Shown: positions 24,069 through 32,852, counted from the first letter of the stretch. The stretch is 42,894 bases of DNA from Chloroflexota bacterium (GCA_021814145.1 JAKAIY010000012.1:1-42894); one strand, 5' to 3'. The notes: generated from the sequence alone by a model not told the origin. A program made the numbers and translations.

Positions 24069-24263
24069 GCGACTCCCTCCTCCGGGCCTGTATCCACGCG
24101 CGCCCACGTCAGGGCGCTCACGGGAGTATACCGCCGTCGCGCGTCAGATGGGATACCAAGATCGAGGGCAGGCTGGCGGATAATCCCCGCCTCGCGCTCC
24201 CGCCCGGCCTATATGATACACTTGCGGCGCGATGGTCAAGCGGCAGGCGAAAGGAGCGCGGTA

Positions 24264-25958
24264 GTGGCGCGGGTCGAGATCAAGGGGGAGCAGCACCCGA
24301 TTGGTGAGGTGTTTAGCGAGCGTTACGCCTTCTCTGTGCCACCATACCAGCGGCCCTACGCCTGGACGACCGAGCACGCTGGCGAACTGCTCGACGACCT
24401 GCTGAGCTACCTGGGGACTTCCGAGGAAGCGGTTGAGGAGCTCAACCCATACTTTCTGGGGAGCGTCGTGCTCATCAAGGGTGACCGGCCCGAGGCGCAG
24501 ATCGTGGATGGGCAGCAGCGGCTCATCACCCTCACCATCCTGCTCGCCACCCTGCGGGCGATGGTCCCCGCCGAATTCGCCGCGAGCATCACGCGGCGGC
24601 TCTATGAGCCCGCCGACCCACTCAACAACGTCCCCGCGCGCTATCGCCTGCGCCCCAAGGAGCGCGACGCGGGCTTCTTCCAGCAGTACATCCAGAGCGA
24701 GGACGGCGTCAGGCGTCTGCAAGGGATGGTCCAGCCTGACCTGAACGAGAGCCAGCGCAACATGCTGGAGAACGCGCGGCTTTTCGCCCGCGAGCTGGGC
24801 AAGCTGCCTGAGACACGGCGCGTGCGGCTGGCGCAGTTCCTCGTGCAACGCTGCCTGCTGGTGGTCGTCTCCACCCCCGACCTGAGCTCCGCGTACCGCA
24901 TCTTTGCCGTGCTCAACGACCGTGGCCTTGATCTCTCGTTCGCCGACATCCTGAAGGCCGAGATCATTGGTGAATTGCCGGAGGTCGAGCAGTGGGAGTA
25001 TACCTTGCGCTGGGAGCAGATCGAAGAATCGCTAGGACGCGACGAGTTCAACGCGCTCTTCGGCCACATCCGCGCCATCTTCCGCCGCACCCGCCAGCAG
25101 GGCGGCATCCTCGACGAGTTCCGCGAGGGCGTCATCAGGACGGTCAACGACCCGCGCCGCCTGATTGATGATACCATCGTGCCCTATGGCAACGCGCTCT
25201 ACGTCGTGGCCAACGCCAGCTATGAGAGCGCCGACCGCGCCGTGGCGAAGCGGATCAACGCGCTGCTCGGCTGGCTTGGCCGTATAGACAATACCGACTG
25301 GGTCCCGCCGGCGATGGTGTACGTGTCGCGCTATCACGACCAGCCTGAGCGGCTGCTGCAGTTTCTCACCCAGCTGGAGCGGCTGGCGGCCTCGATGATG
25401 ATCCGCCGCCGCTACACCGACAAGCGCCAGTCGCGCTACGGGCGGCTGCTGGGCGTCATCCAGGACGGAGCCGAGCTGACCCATCCCTCCTCACCGCTGG
25501 AGCTGACGCAGCAGGAGCGCGAGGAGACGCTGGGCGCGCTCGGCAGCGACCTCTACCTGATGCCACCCAAGCCGCGCAACTACGTCCTGCTACGGCTGGA
25601 TACGCTGCTGGCCGGAACGGGCGCGGCCTACGACTACAAGACGATCACCGTCGAGCATGTTCTGCCGCGCAACCCGGCTGCCGGGAGCGAGTGGCTCCGC
25701 TGGTGGCCCGACCAGCAGCAGCGCGCCCGCTGGCAGCACCGCCTCGGCAACCTGGCGCTGCTCTCGCGCGTCAAGAACGACCGCGCTGGCAACCAGGAGT
25801 TCGCCCTCAAGAAAGCGACCTACTTCACCCTGAAGGACGGCGTCTCGCCCTTCGCCCTCACCACCCAAATCCTGCAAGAGACCGAGTGGACGCCCAAAGT
25901 GGTCGAGCGCCGCCAGAAGGAGCTGCTGGCGCAGTTGAGAAGGCTCTGGCGGCTGTAA
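24264..25958 (+). CDS. DUF262/DUF1524 protein, GmrSD-type
   Basis: This 564-residue protein joins a DUF262 ParB/Srx-like N-terminal domain (VPPYQRPYAW at about 27-36, then QIVDGQQRLITLTILLATLR) to a DUF1524 HNH-type C-terminal domain (TVEHVLPRNP near 462, HRLGNLALLSRVKND). The same pair forms GmrSD, a type IV restriction enzyme that cuts modified phage DNA with NTP hydrolysis; both halves are fused in one chain here. DGQQR and the His of EHVLP are intact. GTG at 24264 has AAAGGAG seven bases upstream; the frame is open far upstream by chance. A role in phage defence is inferred from the domain pair. Confidence 0.85.
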   Translation: MARVEIKGEQHPIGEVFSERYAFSVPPYQRPYAWTTEHAGELLDDLLSYLGTSEEAVEELNPYFLGSVVLIKGDRPEAQIVDGQQRLITLTILLATLRAMVPAEFAASITRRLYEPADPLNNVPARYRLRPKERDAGFFQQYIQSEDGVRRLQGMVQPDLNESQRNMLENARLFARELGKLPETRRVRLAQFLVQRCLLVVVSTPDLSSAYRIFAVLNDRGLDLSFADILKAEIIGELPEVEQWEYTLRWEQIEESLGRDEFNALFGHIRAIFRRTRQQGGILDEFREGVIRTVNDPRRLIDDTIVPYGNALYVVANASYESADRAVAKRINALLGWLGRIDNTDWVPPAMVYVSRYHDQPERLLQFLTQLERLAASMMIRRRYTDKRQSRYGRLLGVIQDGAELTHPSSPLELTQQEREETLGALGSDLYLMPPKPRNYVLLRLDTLLAGTGAAYDYKTITVEHVLPRNPAAGSEWLRWWPDQQQRARWQHRLGNLALLSRVKNDRAGNQEFALKKATYFTLKDGVSPFALTTQILQETEWTPKVVERRQKELLAQLRRLWRL

Positions 25959-26126
25959 CCTCCTCAAACGCGAAAGCGTGGAAAGATGCCGATAACCGGC
26001 GAAAAACGGGCAAAATTCGGCTCTCATATATGGCGACTTGTAGACAGCCCATGAACGTGCCATATTGAAAAAGCGAGCACGTAAGGTCCCATATTGCGTA
26101 TCACATTTACTGAAAGGATGAAGAGG

Positions 26127-26381
26127 ATGACAGTGCCTGACCGCTGGGAACACTGTGCCTTGAGCGTCATCGTTTCAGAACACGCTGACTACAGCCTTAG
26201 TTACTATGGTACGATCACCTTCTCAGAGTCCTTCAATGCGAACCAATGGAACGACGCCATTGGTCAACTCGGCCAAGGTGGTTGGGAACTGGTCAGCACC
26301 GTGACTGATGACAATCGACTGTCGCTCTATTTCAAGCGCCGAGCAGGACAACCCATCATTCGGCCTCTGCTCCGCTTCTAA
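26127..26381 (+). CDS. Small DUF4177-like protein
   Basis: This 84-residue protein resembles DUF4177 proteins in its C-terminal half: WNDAIGQLGQGGWELVSTVTDDNRLSLYFKRR, with the conserved GxxGWELVS and a closing FKR. Function is unknown; similar short proteins occur near many kinds of genes. The start is uncertain. ATG at 26127 has AAAGG nine bases upstream; ATG at 26118 and TTG at 26094 are in frame. It lies 168 bases after the DUF262 gene, at the start of a stretch with clearly lower G+C. Confidence 0.6.
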   Translation: MTVPDRWEHCALSVIVSEHADYSLSYYGTITFSESFNANQWNDAIGQLGQGGWELVSTVTDDNRLSLYFKRRAGQPIIRPLLRF

Positions 26382-26423
26382 GGGCACCCTTGCCTCGACA
26401 GTTAGAGGCTGGGAGACAAGGAT

Positions 26424-27002
26424 ATGACCATTGAGGACAGCCTTATCACTGCTGCCTTGACTGTGGGTGGAGGTGTAGTTGTCTACGTGGCTGGCAGGGT
26501 GATTGAGCGAGCATTTACAGATCCAGTCAATGCGCAGGCGGACGCGATCACTGAGCTCATTAAGACGCTTGAATTCTACCGCTATGTCTACGCAAATGCA
26601 GACCACTGGTTCAATGATGCCTACAAAGCAGACATCCAGGAGATGGTGCAGGCGTTTCGCACAGTAGCGGCAGTATTGACCGCACGCAACCGCACACTTC
26701 CGTGGTATGGTCTGTTGCATATCCTCGGCCTGGTGCCACGGCGAGCCAGGGTCCTCTTGGCAGTAGCAGGACTTCAAATGATAATCGCATTTGTTACTGA
26801 CAGGCGGTATAGTGGAGCACTCGTAACAAAAGAGGGCAGAGAAAAATTAGGCGATGCCACTGAGTCAATCGCAAAAATGGTAAAAGGCCATTTAAATATG
26901 GGTGATAGGACGATAGAGCGCGATCTTAGGCAATACATCTACGAGTTGCCGAGCGAGCACCTGGAAGCGGTGATCCGGATGTATAGAGAAAGAAAAGAAT
27001 GA
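26424..27002 (+). CDS. Membrane-anchored helical protein of unknown function
   Basis: This 192-residue protein was not recognised. A single membrane helix at about residues 7-24 (LITAALTVGGGVVVYVAG) is followed by a soluble, mainly helical domain with FYRYVYANADHWFNDAY and a basic, Arg-rich region (RRARVLLAVAGLQMIIAFV), possibly with a second hydrophobic stretch. The end is charged (IRMYRERKE). Base composition is well below the window average, especially at 26815-26935, which points to foreign origin. ATG at 26424 follows AAGGAT. It stands 42 bases after the DUF4177-like gene and is probably co-transcribed with it. Confidence 0.6.
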   Translation: MTIEDSLITAALTVGGGVVVYVAGRVIERAFTDPVNAQADAITELIKTLEFYRYVYANADHWFNDAYKADIQEMVQAFRTVAAVLTARNRTLPWYGLLHILGLVPRRARVLLAVAGLQMIIAFVTDRRYSGALVTKEGREKLGDATESIAKMVKGHLNMGDRTIERDLRQYIYELPSEHLEAVIRMYRERKE

Positions 27003-27011
27003 ACACCGATT

Positions 27012-27030
27012 ACAATTCATTCTGAATTGT
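27012..27030 (+). terminator. Hairpin after the unknown gene
   Basis: ACAATTCA (27012-27019) and TGAATTGT (27023-27030) pair around TTC, ten bases after the stop of the preceding gene. Eight base pairs, AT-rich, with no following U-run; it may be a weak terminator. Confidence 0.35.
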
Positions 27031-27204
27031 TCGGCACAGATGACGACAATGGAGGCGATGTGGATGATGACGTGGATGTCAAGGCTTAACGCGTGTCACA
27101 AAAGGCTAGCCGAAGTAAGTTTGCGCTTGGCTCAATAGCTTGCTCGGCATCGCCGATGTCCTTCACATCAAAGCGCTCCCTTCCCGCTCAACTAGCCCAA
27201 CTCC

Positions 27205-27762
27205 CTACTTGTCTCCAACTATTTCAGATCGTGGCTTTGGGGTAGGCGGCTCGTTCTTTCGTTCCGCACGCACCTTGCGCCATCCGTAGATCAACACTCC
27301 GACGAGCATGACGAAAACCACGATCACCATGACCCCGACCGGCCACAGAAGCAGAACAACCCCAGCAGTCGAATTGAGATGCCATACCACTGCGACGATA
27401 CCCACGTAGACGGCGGCTGGGCCGAGCGCATCTCCTACCAGCCATCCGGCGACAAAGAGCGCCGATAACAGCAGGTTGCGCGGCTCTGCGTTGGCCTTGT
27501 ATGACGCGGAAAAGTAGTCTACGACGAGCAGCGGCATGGCGATGACAAATGCATAGAGCGCAATCGTCAAGGCTTCATCGAGCCTGGGAAGGGATAACAT
27601 ACCAGCGATGAAGAGTAGGCAGACGCCTAACGCGCCAGCCGCTAAGAGTTGGCGTGGGCGTCCGGTCTGTAGTTCCGCTCGGCGCGCAGTGTCAAACGCC
27701 TGAGTGACCACAGACGGTGGCTTTTGCTTCTCCGTAACCTGGCTGGGCTGATCGGCGTCCAT
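27205..27762 (-). CDS. Small integral membrane protein
   Basis: This 185-residue protein has four membrane segments (about residues 40-60, 68-85, 100-125 and 130-160: for example LAAGALGVCLLFIAGML, LLWPVGVMVIVVFVMLVGVLIYGW). The N-terminal 35 residues are soluble and polar; the C-terminus is charged with Pro-Thr-Pro. No family was recognised. ATG at 27762 follows AAGGAGG, an excellent SD. It is a single minus-strand gene within the lower-GC stretch that follows the DUF262 gene. Nothing indicates function. Confidence 0.7.
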   Translation of the reverse strand: MDADQPSQVTEKQKPPSVVTQAFDTARRAELQTGRPRQLLAAGALGVCLLFIAGMLSLPRLDEALTIALYAFVIAMPLLVVDYFSASYKANAEPRNLLLSALFVAGWLVGDALGPAAVYVGIVAVVWHLNSTAGVVLLLWPVGVMVIVVFVMLVGVLIYGWRKVRAERKNEPPTPKPRSEIVGDK

Positions 27763-28126
27763 GACACGTCCTCCTTGACTCGGTTTGTCAGTTTCTGCCT
27801 AGCCCCTACCCGCGAGTGGGTAGAGACTAAATACTATCCTGGCACACAACCGAAGCGGATGACTAAGGCGGGCATCATCACATACATCGTAGAGACGCTC
27901 GCAAGCGCTGACCCCACCCCGCTGCCACCTTCCCAGTGATACGCCTCGCAGCGCCATTGGGTGACGCTGGTAGCGGATTTGATGTGAGAGAAGCGGACAG
28001 GGCGTGTTGGTAAGGTCTGCTCCACCTCCTCCGCCTGTAACCCTTGCGCCCGCCGTCGCGTAGTACCTTCCAATGAGCGCGCCAGCGCCAGGGCGGCGAG
28101 GGCGGCGCGACAGAAGGAGCGAGCGG
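27763..28126. other. Intergenic region, unassigned
   Basis: No gene could be supported in these 364 bases. A small hairpin (CTACCC at 27806-27811 and GGGTAG at 27818-27823) lies in the leader of the minus-strand gene. A plus-strand reading TQPKRMTKAGIITYIVETL near 27841-27900 looks protein-like but has no good start and may be a gene remnant. Confidence 0.3.
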
Positions 28127-28459
28127 ATGTCCTCCATGAGCCCGATGAGTCCGCAGCAGGCGGATGACCTCAAGCGCGATGTGCAGGCGACACTGGAGGC
28201 GCGGCGCGAGATTGGCCCCGCCTACGACGAGCACTTCATCCAGCAGCTGACCGAGCGCATAATGGCGCAGGCGCGGCAGGAAATGGCGCAGGCCCCGCGT
28301 CCCACGCGCAGCAAGCTCGACGCCAGCCAGCGCACCGGCATCGCGATCTGCTCGCTGATCTTCGGTATCCCGCTGGTCGCCATCACCGCGGGCAATCCCC
28401 TGACCTTTATTGGCGTCATCGCGCTGATCGCGCTCATCAACTTCTTCGCCTCGCTCTAG
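28127..28459 (+). CDS. Small membrane protein of unknown function
   Basis: This 110-residue protein has a soluble N-terminal half (LKRDVQATLEARREIGPAYDEHFIQQLTERIMAQARQEM), then two membrane helices at the end (IAICSLIFGIPLVAIT and FIGVIALIALINFFASL). The pattern is typical of small proteins sometimes called uncharacterised membrane-associated proteins; no family is certain. The helix at 15-50 is amphipathic with many Gln and Arg. ATG at 28127 follows AAGGAG at seven bases. It is separated from the next plus-strand gene by 123 bases. Confidence 0.7.
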   Translation: MSSMSPMSPQQADDLKRDVQATLEARREIGPAYDEHFIQQLTERIMAQARQEMAQAPRPTRSKLDASQRTGIAICSLIFGIPLVAITAGNPLTFIGVIALIALINFFASL

Positions 28460-28582
28460 CGCCGCCCGTCCGCTCTTCCCGCCCATCCAGGGAGATTGGC
28501 TGGTGGCAGGGGTCGCGCCCAGGCCGCGCCATGCCCTATACTGCATGCGTGAACTGGGGCGCGACGGCGACAGGAGGGTGGC

Positions 28583-29050
28583 ATGCGCGATGAGGACAGG
28601 ATGGCGGCGACCGGTGACGCGAAGAGGCGGAAGCGCCGCCTGTCCGGCGCGCCGCTCCTGCTGGGGGCGCTGGCGGGACTGGCGCTGTGCGGGCTGGGCT
28701 ATCTCGCGCTGACTTTCCTCGCGCCACGCCCGCCAGACGCGCAGCCCACCGTCAGCGCCATCTGCGCCGACCTCACCGCCCGGCGCTATGACAAGCTGTA
28801 CGCCCTGCTTGATCCCGCGCTTCAGGCGCAAGGAACCGAAGCGCAATTCGTCGCCAGCCAGCGCGAGCTCGACCAGCTTCAAGGCCCCGTCACCAGTTGC
28901 GCCAGTTCCAGCGTCACCGTCTCCGGCGCCAGCGCCAGCGTCTCCTACGCGCTCACCCGCGCCGGCTCGGCCCAGCCGGCCTCCGCGCAGGTCACGCTGA
29001 GCGCGGACGGCGCTTCCTGGCGCATCAGCGCCTATACCGGCGCGTTCTAG
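28583..29050 (+). CDS. Membrane-anchored protein with NTF2-like domain shape
   Basis: This 155-residue protein has a basic N-terminus (KRRKRRLSG), a membrane segment (about 23-46, PLLLGALAGLALCGLGYLAL) and an exported domain of about 105 residues. That domain begins with a helix pair (TVSAICADLTARRYDKLYALLDPALQ) and continues with strands (SSVTVSGASASVSYALTRA, AQVTLSADGASWRISAYTG), which fits NTF2-like/DUF4878-type exported domains. Function is unknown. ATG at 28583 follows AGGAGGG. The stop overlaps the end of the convergent E2-type gene by four bases. Confidence 0.65.
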   Translation: MRDEDRMAATGDAKRRKRRLSGAPLLLGALAGLALCGLGYLALTFLAPRPPDAQPTVSAICADLTARRYDKLYALLDPALQAQGTEAQFVASQRELDQLQGPVTSCASSSVTVSGASASVSYALTRAGSAQPASAQVTLSADGASWRISAYTGAF

Positions 29051-29901
29051 CGCCCCGCCAGCGCCGCGCCCGCCCGTGCCGCCGCCGCGCCCGCGGCCAG
29101 CGCCACGCCCGCTTCCTCCAGCCCGTAGCCACTGCCGATCAGCTCGTTCAGCCGCTGGATGAACCGCGCCAGGGGCGCGCCATCAATAATGTCGTGGTCC
29201 GCGCTCACCGTCATGCACAGGCGCTGTTCGACCGTCAGCAGCCCCTCCACAACGGCGGGCCGGTCCACAATGCCGCCGATGAGGATTTCGAGGGTATAGC
29301 CCGATGTCGGCGAGATGCCCCAGCCAGCGCCCTTGCCATACATCCCCACCGCCGTCACCATGACGGAGCCCGCGATGCGCTTCCGCAGGCGCGGGCTGCG
29401 CTCGAGGGTCCGCCAGAGCAGCGCGCGCAGCGATCGCGGCAGGTAGGGATACAGCCGCCGGCCGCGCATCTCCCAGGGTCCGCCAACGTCCGCAGCCTGC
29501 GCGGCGCGGATCTCCTGATGGATGGCCCGAAGCGGCTTGCGGTTCGCGGCGCGGATGACATAGGGCGCTGTCTGCATGCCCTGGTCTGTCTGGCGCTCGA
29601 TCTGGACGCAGACATCCACATCATCGAACAGGATGAGGCGCCGGCGGCCTATCCGGCGCGCCTGCGTCATCGGGTGCTCCGCGACCGCGCGCGCGACGCA
29701 CGTTATCAGGTAAGCTGTGAACGAGAGCCTTTCCCCCGTGCGCTCGCGGTGCGCCCGCAGCGCCTGGCGCGCTCGCGTGACATCCACCTCGGTCAGCCCG
29801 CGCATGAACTGCTTGCCGCGTGAGGCGCGCAGGGAGTCTACGATGGGGACCCGTAGCCAGGGAAATGGAATGATGTGGCGTCGTTCGCGCTTCTGCTGCA
29901 T
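29047..29901 (-). CDS. Stand-alone 2-oxoacid dehydrogenase E2 catalytic domain
   Basis: This 284-residue protein matches the catalytic domain of E2 acyltransferases (CAT superfamily). It has no lipoyl domain and no peripheral subunit-binding domain. The catalytic motif SADHDIIDGAPLARF (about 234-248) keeps His and the Asp-Gly of HxxxDG, and FTAYLITCVARAVAEHP resembles the usual opening helix. Without a lipoyl domain it cannot act as a normal complex core; other members of the superfamily are acetyltransferases for other acceptors. ATG at 29901 follows AGAGGAG; GTG/ATG alternatives upstream are possible. The last 20 residues are Ala-Gly-rich. No E1 or E3 gene is nearby. Confidence 0.8.
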   Translation of the reverse strand: MQQKRERRHIIPFPWLRVPIVDSLRASRGKQFMRGLTEVDVTRARQALRAHRERTGERLSFTAYLITCVARAVAEHPMTQARRIGRRRLILFDDVDVCVQIERQTDQGMQTAPYVIRAANRKPLRAIHQEIRAAQAADVGGPWEMRGRRLYPYLPRSLRALLWRTLERSPRLRKRIAGSVMVTAVGMYGKGAGWGISPTSGYTLEILIGGIVDRPAVVEGLLTVEQRLCMTVSADHDIIDGAPLARFIQRLNELIGSGYGLEEAGVALAAGAAAARAGAALAGR

Positions 29902-30054
29902 CACATCCGCGCTCCTCTCCCGATCTGGCGGCTCGCGCGCCGTTCCTGACCCTGCAGCGTATCCAGCGCGCGTCACAGCGCGGTCAACAGACGCCAGCGG
30001 AGAGCCACGACGCCATCACATTCGCGCCTCTGTAGCATGGGACGCCACAGCGCG

Positions 30055-30747
30055 TCACGCGCGGTGGGCGGGACCGGAAGGCGGGCGATCATCGGGGCCA
30101 GGCGCGCGGGCGGAGCGGTTGGCGAGCTCCTCGGCGGCCGCGGCGCGGGCGCGGGTGATCTCAACGCGCAGGAAATCGAGCTCGCGCGCCAGCCGGGCAT
30201 CCGCCGCTGGCGCCTCCAGCAGCTCCTGCTTGGCGCTGTCCTCGCAGGGCAACAGCACAGCGATGAAGTAGGACAGCTCGATCGGATCGTTGGGAATGGC
30301 GATGTGGTTCTCGCTGTCCTCGCTGTCGGCGAGCACAATCGCGAGGTACTCGTCGAGCAGGCGCCGCGCCTTCGCGGTCAGCGCGTCCACCGGCCCGTTC
30401 CCCATCTCTTCGGGCAGGATGCGCGCCAGCCCGCGCAGATACGGCTGGTCGCGCATCGTCGTGACAATCTCGAAGCGTTGCGCGCCCACGATCAGCAGAT
30501 TGTACCGGCCATCGGGCAGACGGTAATAATCGAGGATGCGCGCCATCGTGCCCACGCGCGCCGGGATTTCGTGATGGAACGCGCTCTCCGGCAGCGCCAG
30601 CGCGATCCCGAATACCCCCTCGCCATCCAGGCAGCGCTTCGTCATCTCGCGGTAGCGCGGCTCGAAGATATGCAGCGGCTGCACCATCCCTGGAAAGAGC
30701 ACCAGGCCCAGGGGAAAAAGCGGAATCTCGACGAGCTCGTCCGCCAT
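30055..30747 (-). CDS. Lon N-terminal (LON substrate-binding) domain protein
   Basis: This 230-residue protein consists of the LON substrate-binding domain only: VEIPLFPLGLVLFPGMVQPLHIFEPRYREM at the start, then VGTMARILDYYRLPDGRYNLLIVGAQRFEI. The AAA+ and protease parts of Lon are absent, as in many bacterial single-domain homologues whose function is unclear. The C-terminal 90 residues are helical (VDALTAKARRLLDEYLAIVLAD) and end in a disordered Arg/Pro-rich tail. ATG at 30747 follows AAGGGG. The frame is open further upstream toward the divergent holB gene, but no upstream start has an SD. Confidence 0.85.
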   Translation of the reverse strand: MADELVEIPLFPLGLVLFPGMVQPLHIFEPRYREMTKRCLDGEGVFGIALALPESAFHHEIPARVGTMARILDYYRLPDGRYNLLIVGAQRFEIVTTMRDQPYLRGLARILPEEMGNGPVDALTAKARRLLDEYLAIVLADSEDSENHIAIPNDPIELSYFIAVLLPCEDSAKQELLEAPAADARLARELDFLRVEITRARAAAAEELANRSARAPGPDDRPPSGPAHRA

Positions 30748-30954
30748 GGGCCTACCCCTTGTTGTCGCGAATGGGTCACGTATCACGCGGTAGCCGTTCG
30801 CACCAATAAAATAACTGCTGGCTGGCGCGTCCGCGGCCAGCCATTCGCACAGTCCTTCAAGAGAATGTATCATGATGGTATCGCTCGCGCCAACGGTCGG
30901 GCGCATGGCGGAACGCGGTATTTTCGGCCTGGCGGCTGATGGGAGAGACAGCGC

Positions 30955-31977
30955 ATGCGGGGGGTGATCGGGAACGAGCGGGCGCAGGCGCTGCTGGAGC
31001 GCGCGCTGGCCGGCGATCAGGCGCGACACGCCTATCTCTTCACCGGGCCGGAGGGCGTGGGCAAGACCACAACGGCACTGGCGTTCGCGCGGGCGCTGCT
31101 CTGCCAGCGCCGCGCCTCGGGCCAGAGCGACGCCTGCGGCGAGTGCGCCTCCTGCCGCAAGGTGGCCAGCGGCAATCACCCTGATCTGACCATCATCGAG
31201 CCGCTTAAGGAGAACGGCAAGCAGAAGTTCTGGATCACCGTTAACCAGCTGCGCGAGGCGGAGCGATTGGCCACGCTCGCGCCCTCGGAGAGCGATCACC
31301 GGGTCTTCATCATCCCCGCGATGCGGCGCATCAAAGAGGGAACCGCGAACACCATCCTGAAGACGCTGGAGGAGCCGCCGCCCGGCGTGACGCTCATCCT
31401 GATCGCGAATGAGGCGGGCGAAGCGCTGCCCACCATCCGCTCACGCTGCCAGCCTGTCCAGTTCAATCCCATCGCGCCAGATGTCATCGCGCGGGCGCTG
31501 CGTGAACGCTGGAACGTGGAGGCCGCCGAGGCTGAGCGGCTGGCGGGCCTGGCGAACGGGCGTCTCGGCTGGGCGGTCCGCGCGCACGAGCAGCCCGACA
31601 CTGCGCGGCAGCGCGAGGAGGCGCTGGCGCGTATCGCGGCGATGGCTACCCAGGCCGTGGATGAGCGCATGCGCGTCGCGGCGACGCTCGGCGCGGACAA
31701 CGCCAGCGCCCGCGCGGCGCTCGACCTCTGGACGCTCTGGTGGCGTGACGTGACGCTGGCGGCGAATGGCGCGCGGCGGCTGCTGACTACCGGCGAGCCA
31801 CGCCGCGCCGCCGAGCGTGTCGGCCCGGCCATCGGGCCGGAGCGCGCGCGCGTCTTCCTCGAGACACTGCTAGCGGCGGAGGCGACGCTGGATGTCAACG
31901 CCAACCCGCGCCTGATGATGGAGAACCTCGCCCTCGATCTGCCCACCGCCCTCGTCGCGCGCCCACGAGGAGCCTGA
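30955..31977 (+). CDS. holB: DNA polymerase III clamp-loader subunit delta'
   Basis: This 340-residue AAA+ protein is the delta' (or tau-like) clamp-loader subunit that helps load the beta clamp. The Walker A GPEGVGKTT is intact (about 31-39), and the zinc-binding cysteines are Cys50, Cys61, Cys64 and Cys67. It keeps HRVFIIPAMRRIKEGTANTILKTLEEPPPGV and the Ser-Arg-Cys sensor (TIRSRCQPVQF). E. coli delta' lacks a working P-loop, but many other bacteria keep it, as here. ATG at 30955 follows GGGAGAG. It is divergent from the Lon-domain gene; the next gene is convergent after ten bases. Confidence 0.88.
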   Translation: MRGVIGNERAQALLERALAGDQARHAYLFTGPEGVGKTTTALAFARALLCQRRASGQSDACGECASCRKVASGNHPDLTIIEPLKENGKQKFWITVNQLREAERLATLAPSESDHRVFIIPAMRRIKEGTANTILKTLEEPPPGVTLILIANEAGEALPTIRSRCQPVQFNPIAPDVIARALRERWNVEAAEAERLAGLANGRLGWAVRAHEQPDTARQREEALARIAAMATQAVDERMRVAATLGADNASARAALDLWTLWWRDVTLAANGARRLLTTGEPRRAAERVGPAIGPERARVFLETLLAAEATLDVNANPRLMMENLALDLPTALVARPRGA

Positions 31978-31987
31978 CGCGCGCGGC

Positions 31988-32392
31988 TCAGCGCGTTTCC
32001 GCCCGCCGCAGGGAAAGCGGGGCCAGGACGAGCAGCGCCAGCGCGACGAGGATGGACACGTTGATCACGATCATCAGCGCGCCCTGCGCCGCAAACTCGC
32101 CAACGATATCTACCAGCGCCAGCGCGACGATCAGCCTCACCGCCCACGGTTTCCGCCGCGCGAGCGCCCAGCCGCCCAGCGCGAAGAGAACCGCGCTCAC
32201 GGCGCCCACCACCATGAACAGGCGGTAGTCCAGCGCCACACGAGCGCGAATACCGCCGATATCAAACAGGAACGCGACGGTGACGGCGACGTGCTGGACC
32301 ACTTTCTCGCCGGCGAGCAGCAGCGTGACCACGCGCAGCCACCGGGCGCCGCTTCGCGGGGTAGCGGGCGTTGATGGGGCGTCAGGCGTCAT
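31988..32392 (-). CDS. Four-helix membrane protein
   Basis: This 134-residue protein has four membrane helices (about residues 20-40, 55-75, 85-103 and 107-127) with short loops; for example FMVVGAVSAVLFALGGWALA and MIVINVSILVALALLVLAPL. No motif was recognised. ATG at 32392 follows AAGGGG at five bases. It is convergent with holB with only ten bases between the stops. The gene stands alone and its role cannot be told. Confidence 0.65.
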   Translation of the reverse strand: MTPDAPSTPATPRSGARWLRVVTLLLAGEKVVQHVAVTVAFLFDIGGIRARVALDYRLFMVVGAVSAVLFALGGWALARRKPWAVRLIVALALVDIVGEFAAQGALMIVINVSILVALALLVLAPLSLRRAETR

Positions 32393-32508
32393 GTTCTCCC
32401 CTTATCATCCGGTTTCCCCCGACAGCGCCGCCTCCCGCGCCCGGCCACGCGCTGTCCGGGCAGAGAGCGTGGGAAGCGAGCCAGTCAGGTCAGGCGAATC
32501 AGTCGCCG

Positions 32509-32751
32509 CTATTCCGGCTTGCGGATAGAGAAGGTCAGCTCGCCCCGCTCTTCCGTGGAATCTAGCAGCGTCGCGCCGGTCTTCTCACACCACGCCGGGA
32601 TGTCGCGCTTCGCGCCCGCGTCTGTCACCTTGATAGCGACGACCTGCCCTGGCCCGATCTCTTTCATGATACGGGCGAGGGTGATGATGGGCATAGGGCG
32701 CATCTGCCCCCTGGCGTCTATGGCTCGGTCAACGTGAATGGTGGAAGCCAT
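32509..32751 (-). CDS. TusA-like protein lacking the catalytic cysteine
   Basis: This 80-residue protein has the TusA fold signature: VDRAIDARGQMRPMPIITLARIMKEIGPGQVVAIKVTD, then DIPAWCEKTGATLLDST. TusA proteins pass sulfur on a Cys that normally stands before the first Pro of Cys-Pro-x-Pro. Here that residue is Arg18 (codon CGC), one base from the expected TGC. The second family Cys (PAWCEKTG) remains. Sulfur transfer as in TusA is thus unlikely; binding or regulatory roles are known for changed members. ATG at 32751 follows AAGGGA. It is divergent from the gene at 33034. Confidence 0.8.
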   Translation of the reverse strand: MASTIHVDRAIDARGQMRPMPIITLARIMKEIGPGQVVAIKVTDAGAKRDIPAWCEKTGATLLDSTEERGELTFSIRKPE

Positions 32752-32852
32752 GAGCTTATCCCTTCTCGCGCGCGAGCGCGCCCACAGAGCCGCCGTGGCG
32801 CTCTCCGACATCAGGCAATCAATCAGCCTGGCGCCGCGTTCGCGTCACAAAG

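Noticed and set aside
27040-27138. Met/Trp-rich frame of 32 codons
   Set aside because: No SD and no similarity; the sequence is short enough to be chance.
30748-31299. Upstream extension of the Lon-domain protein
   Set aside because: The extended frame overlaps holB, no upstream start has an SD, and the family begins at the ATG at 30747.
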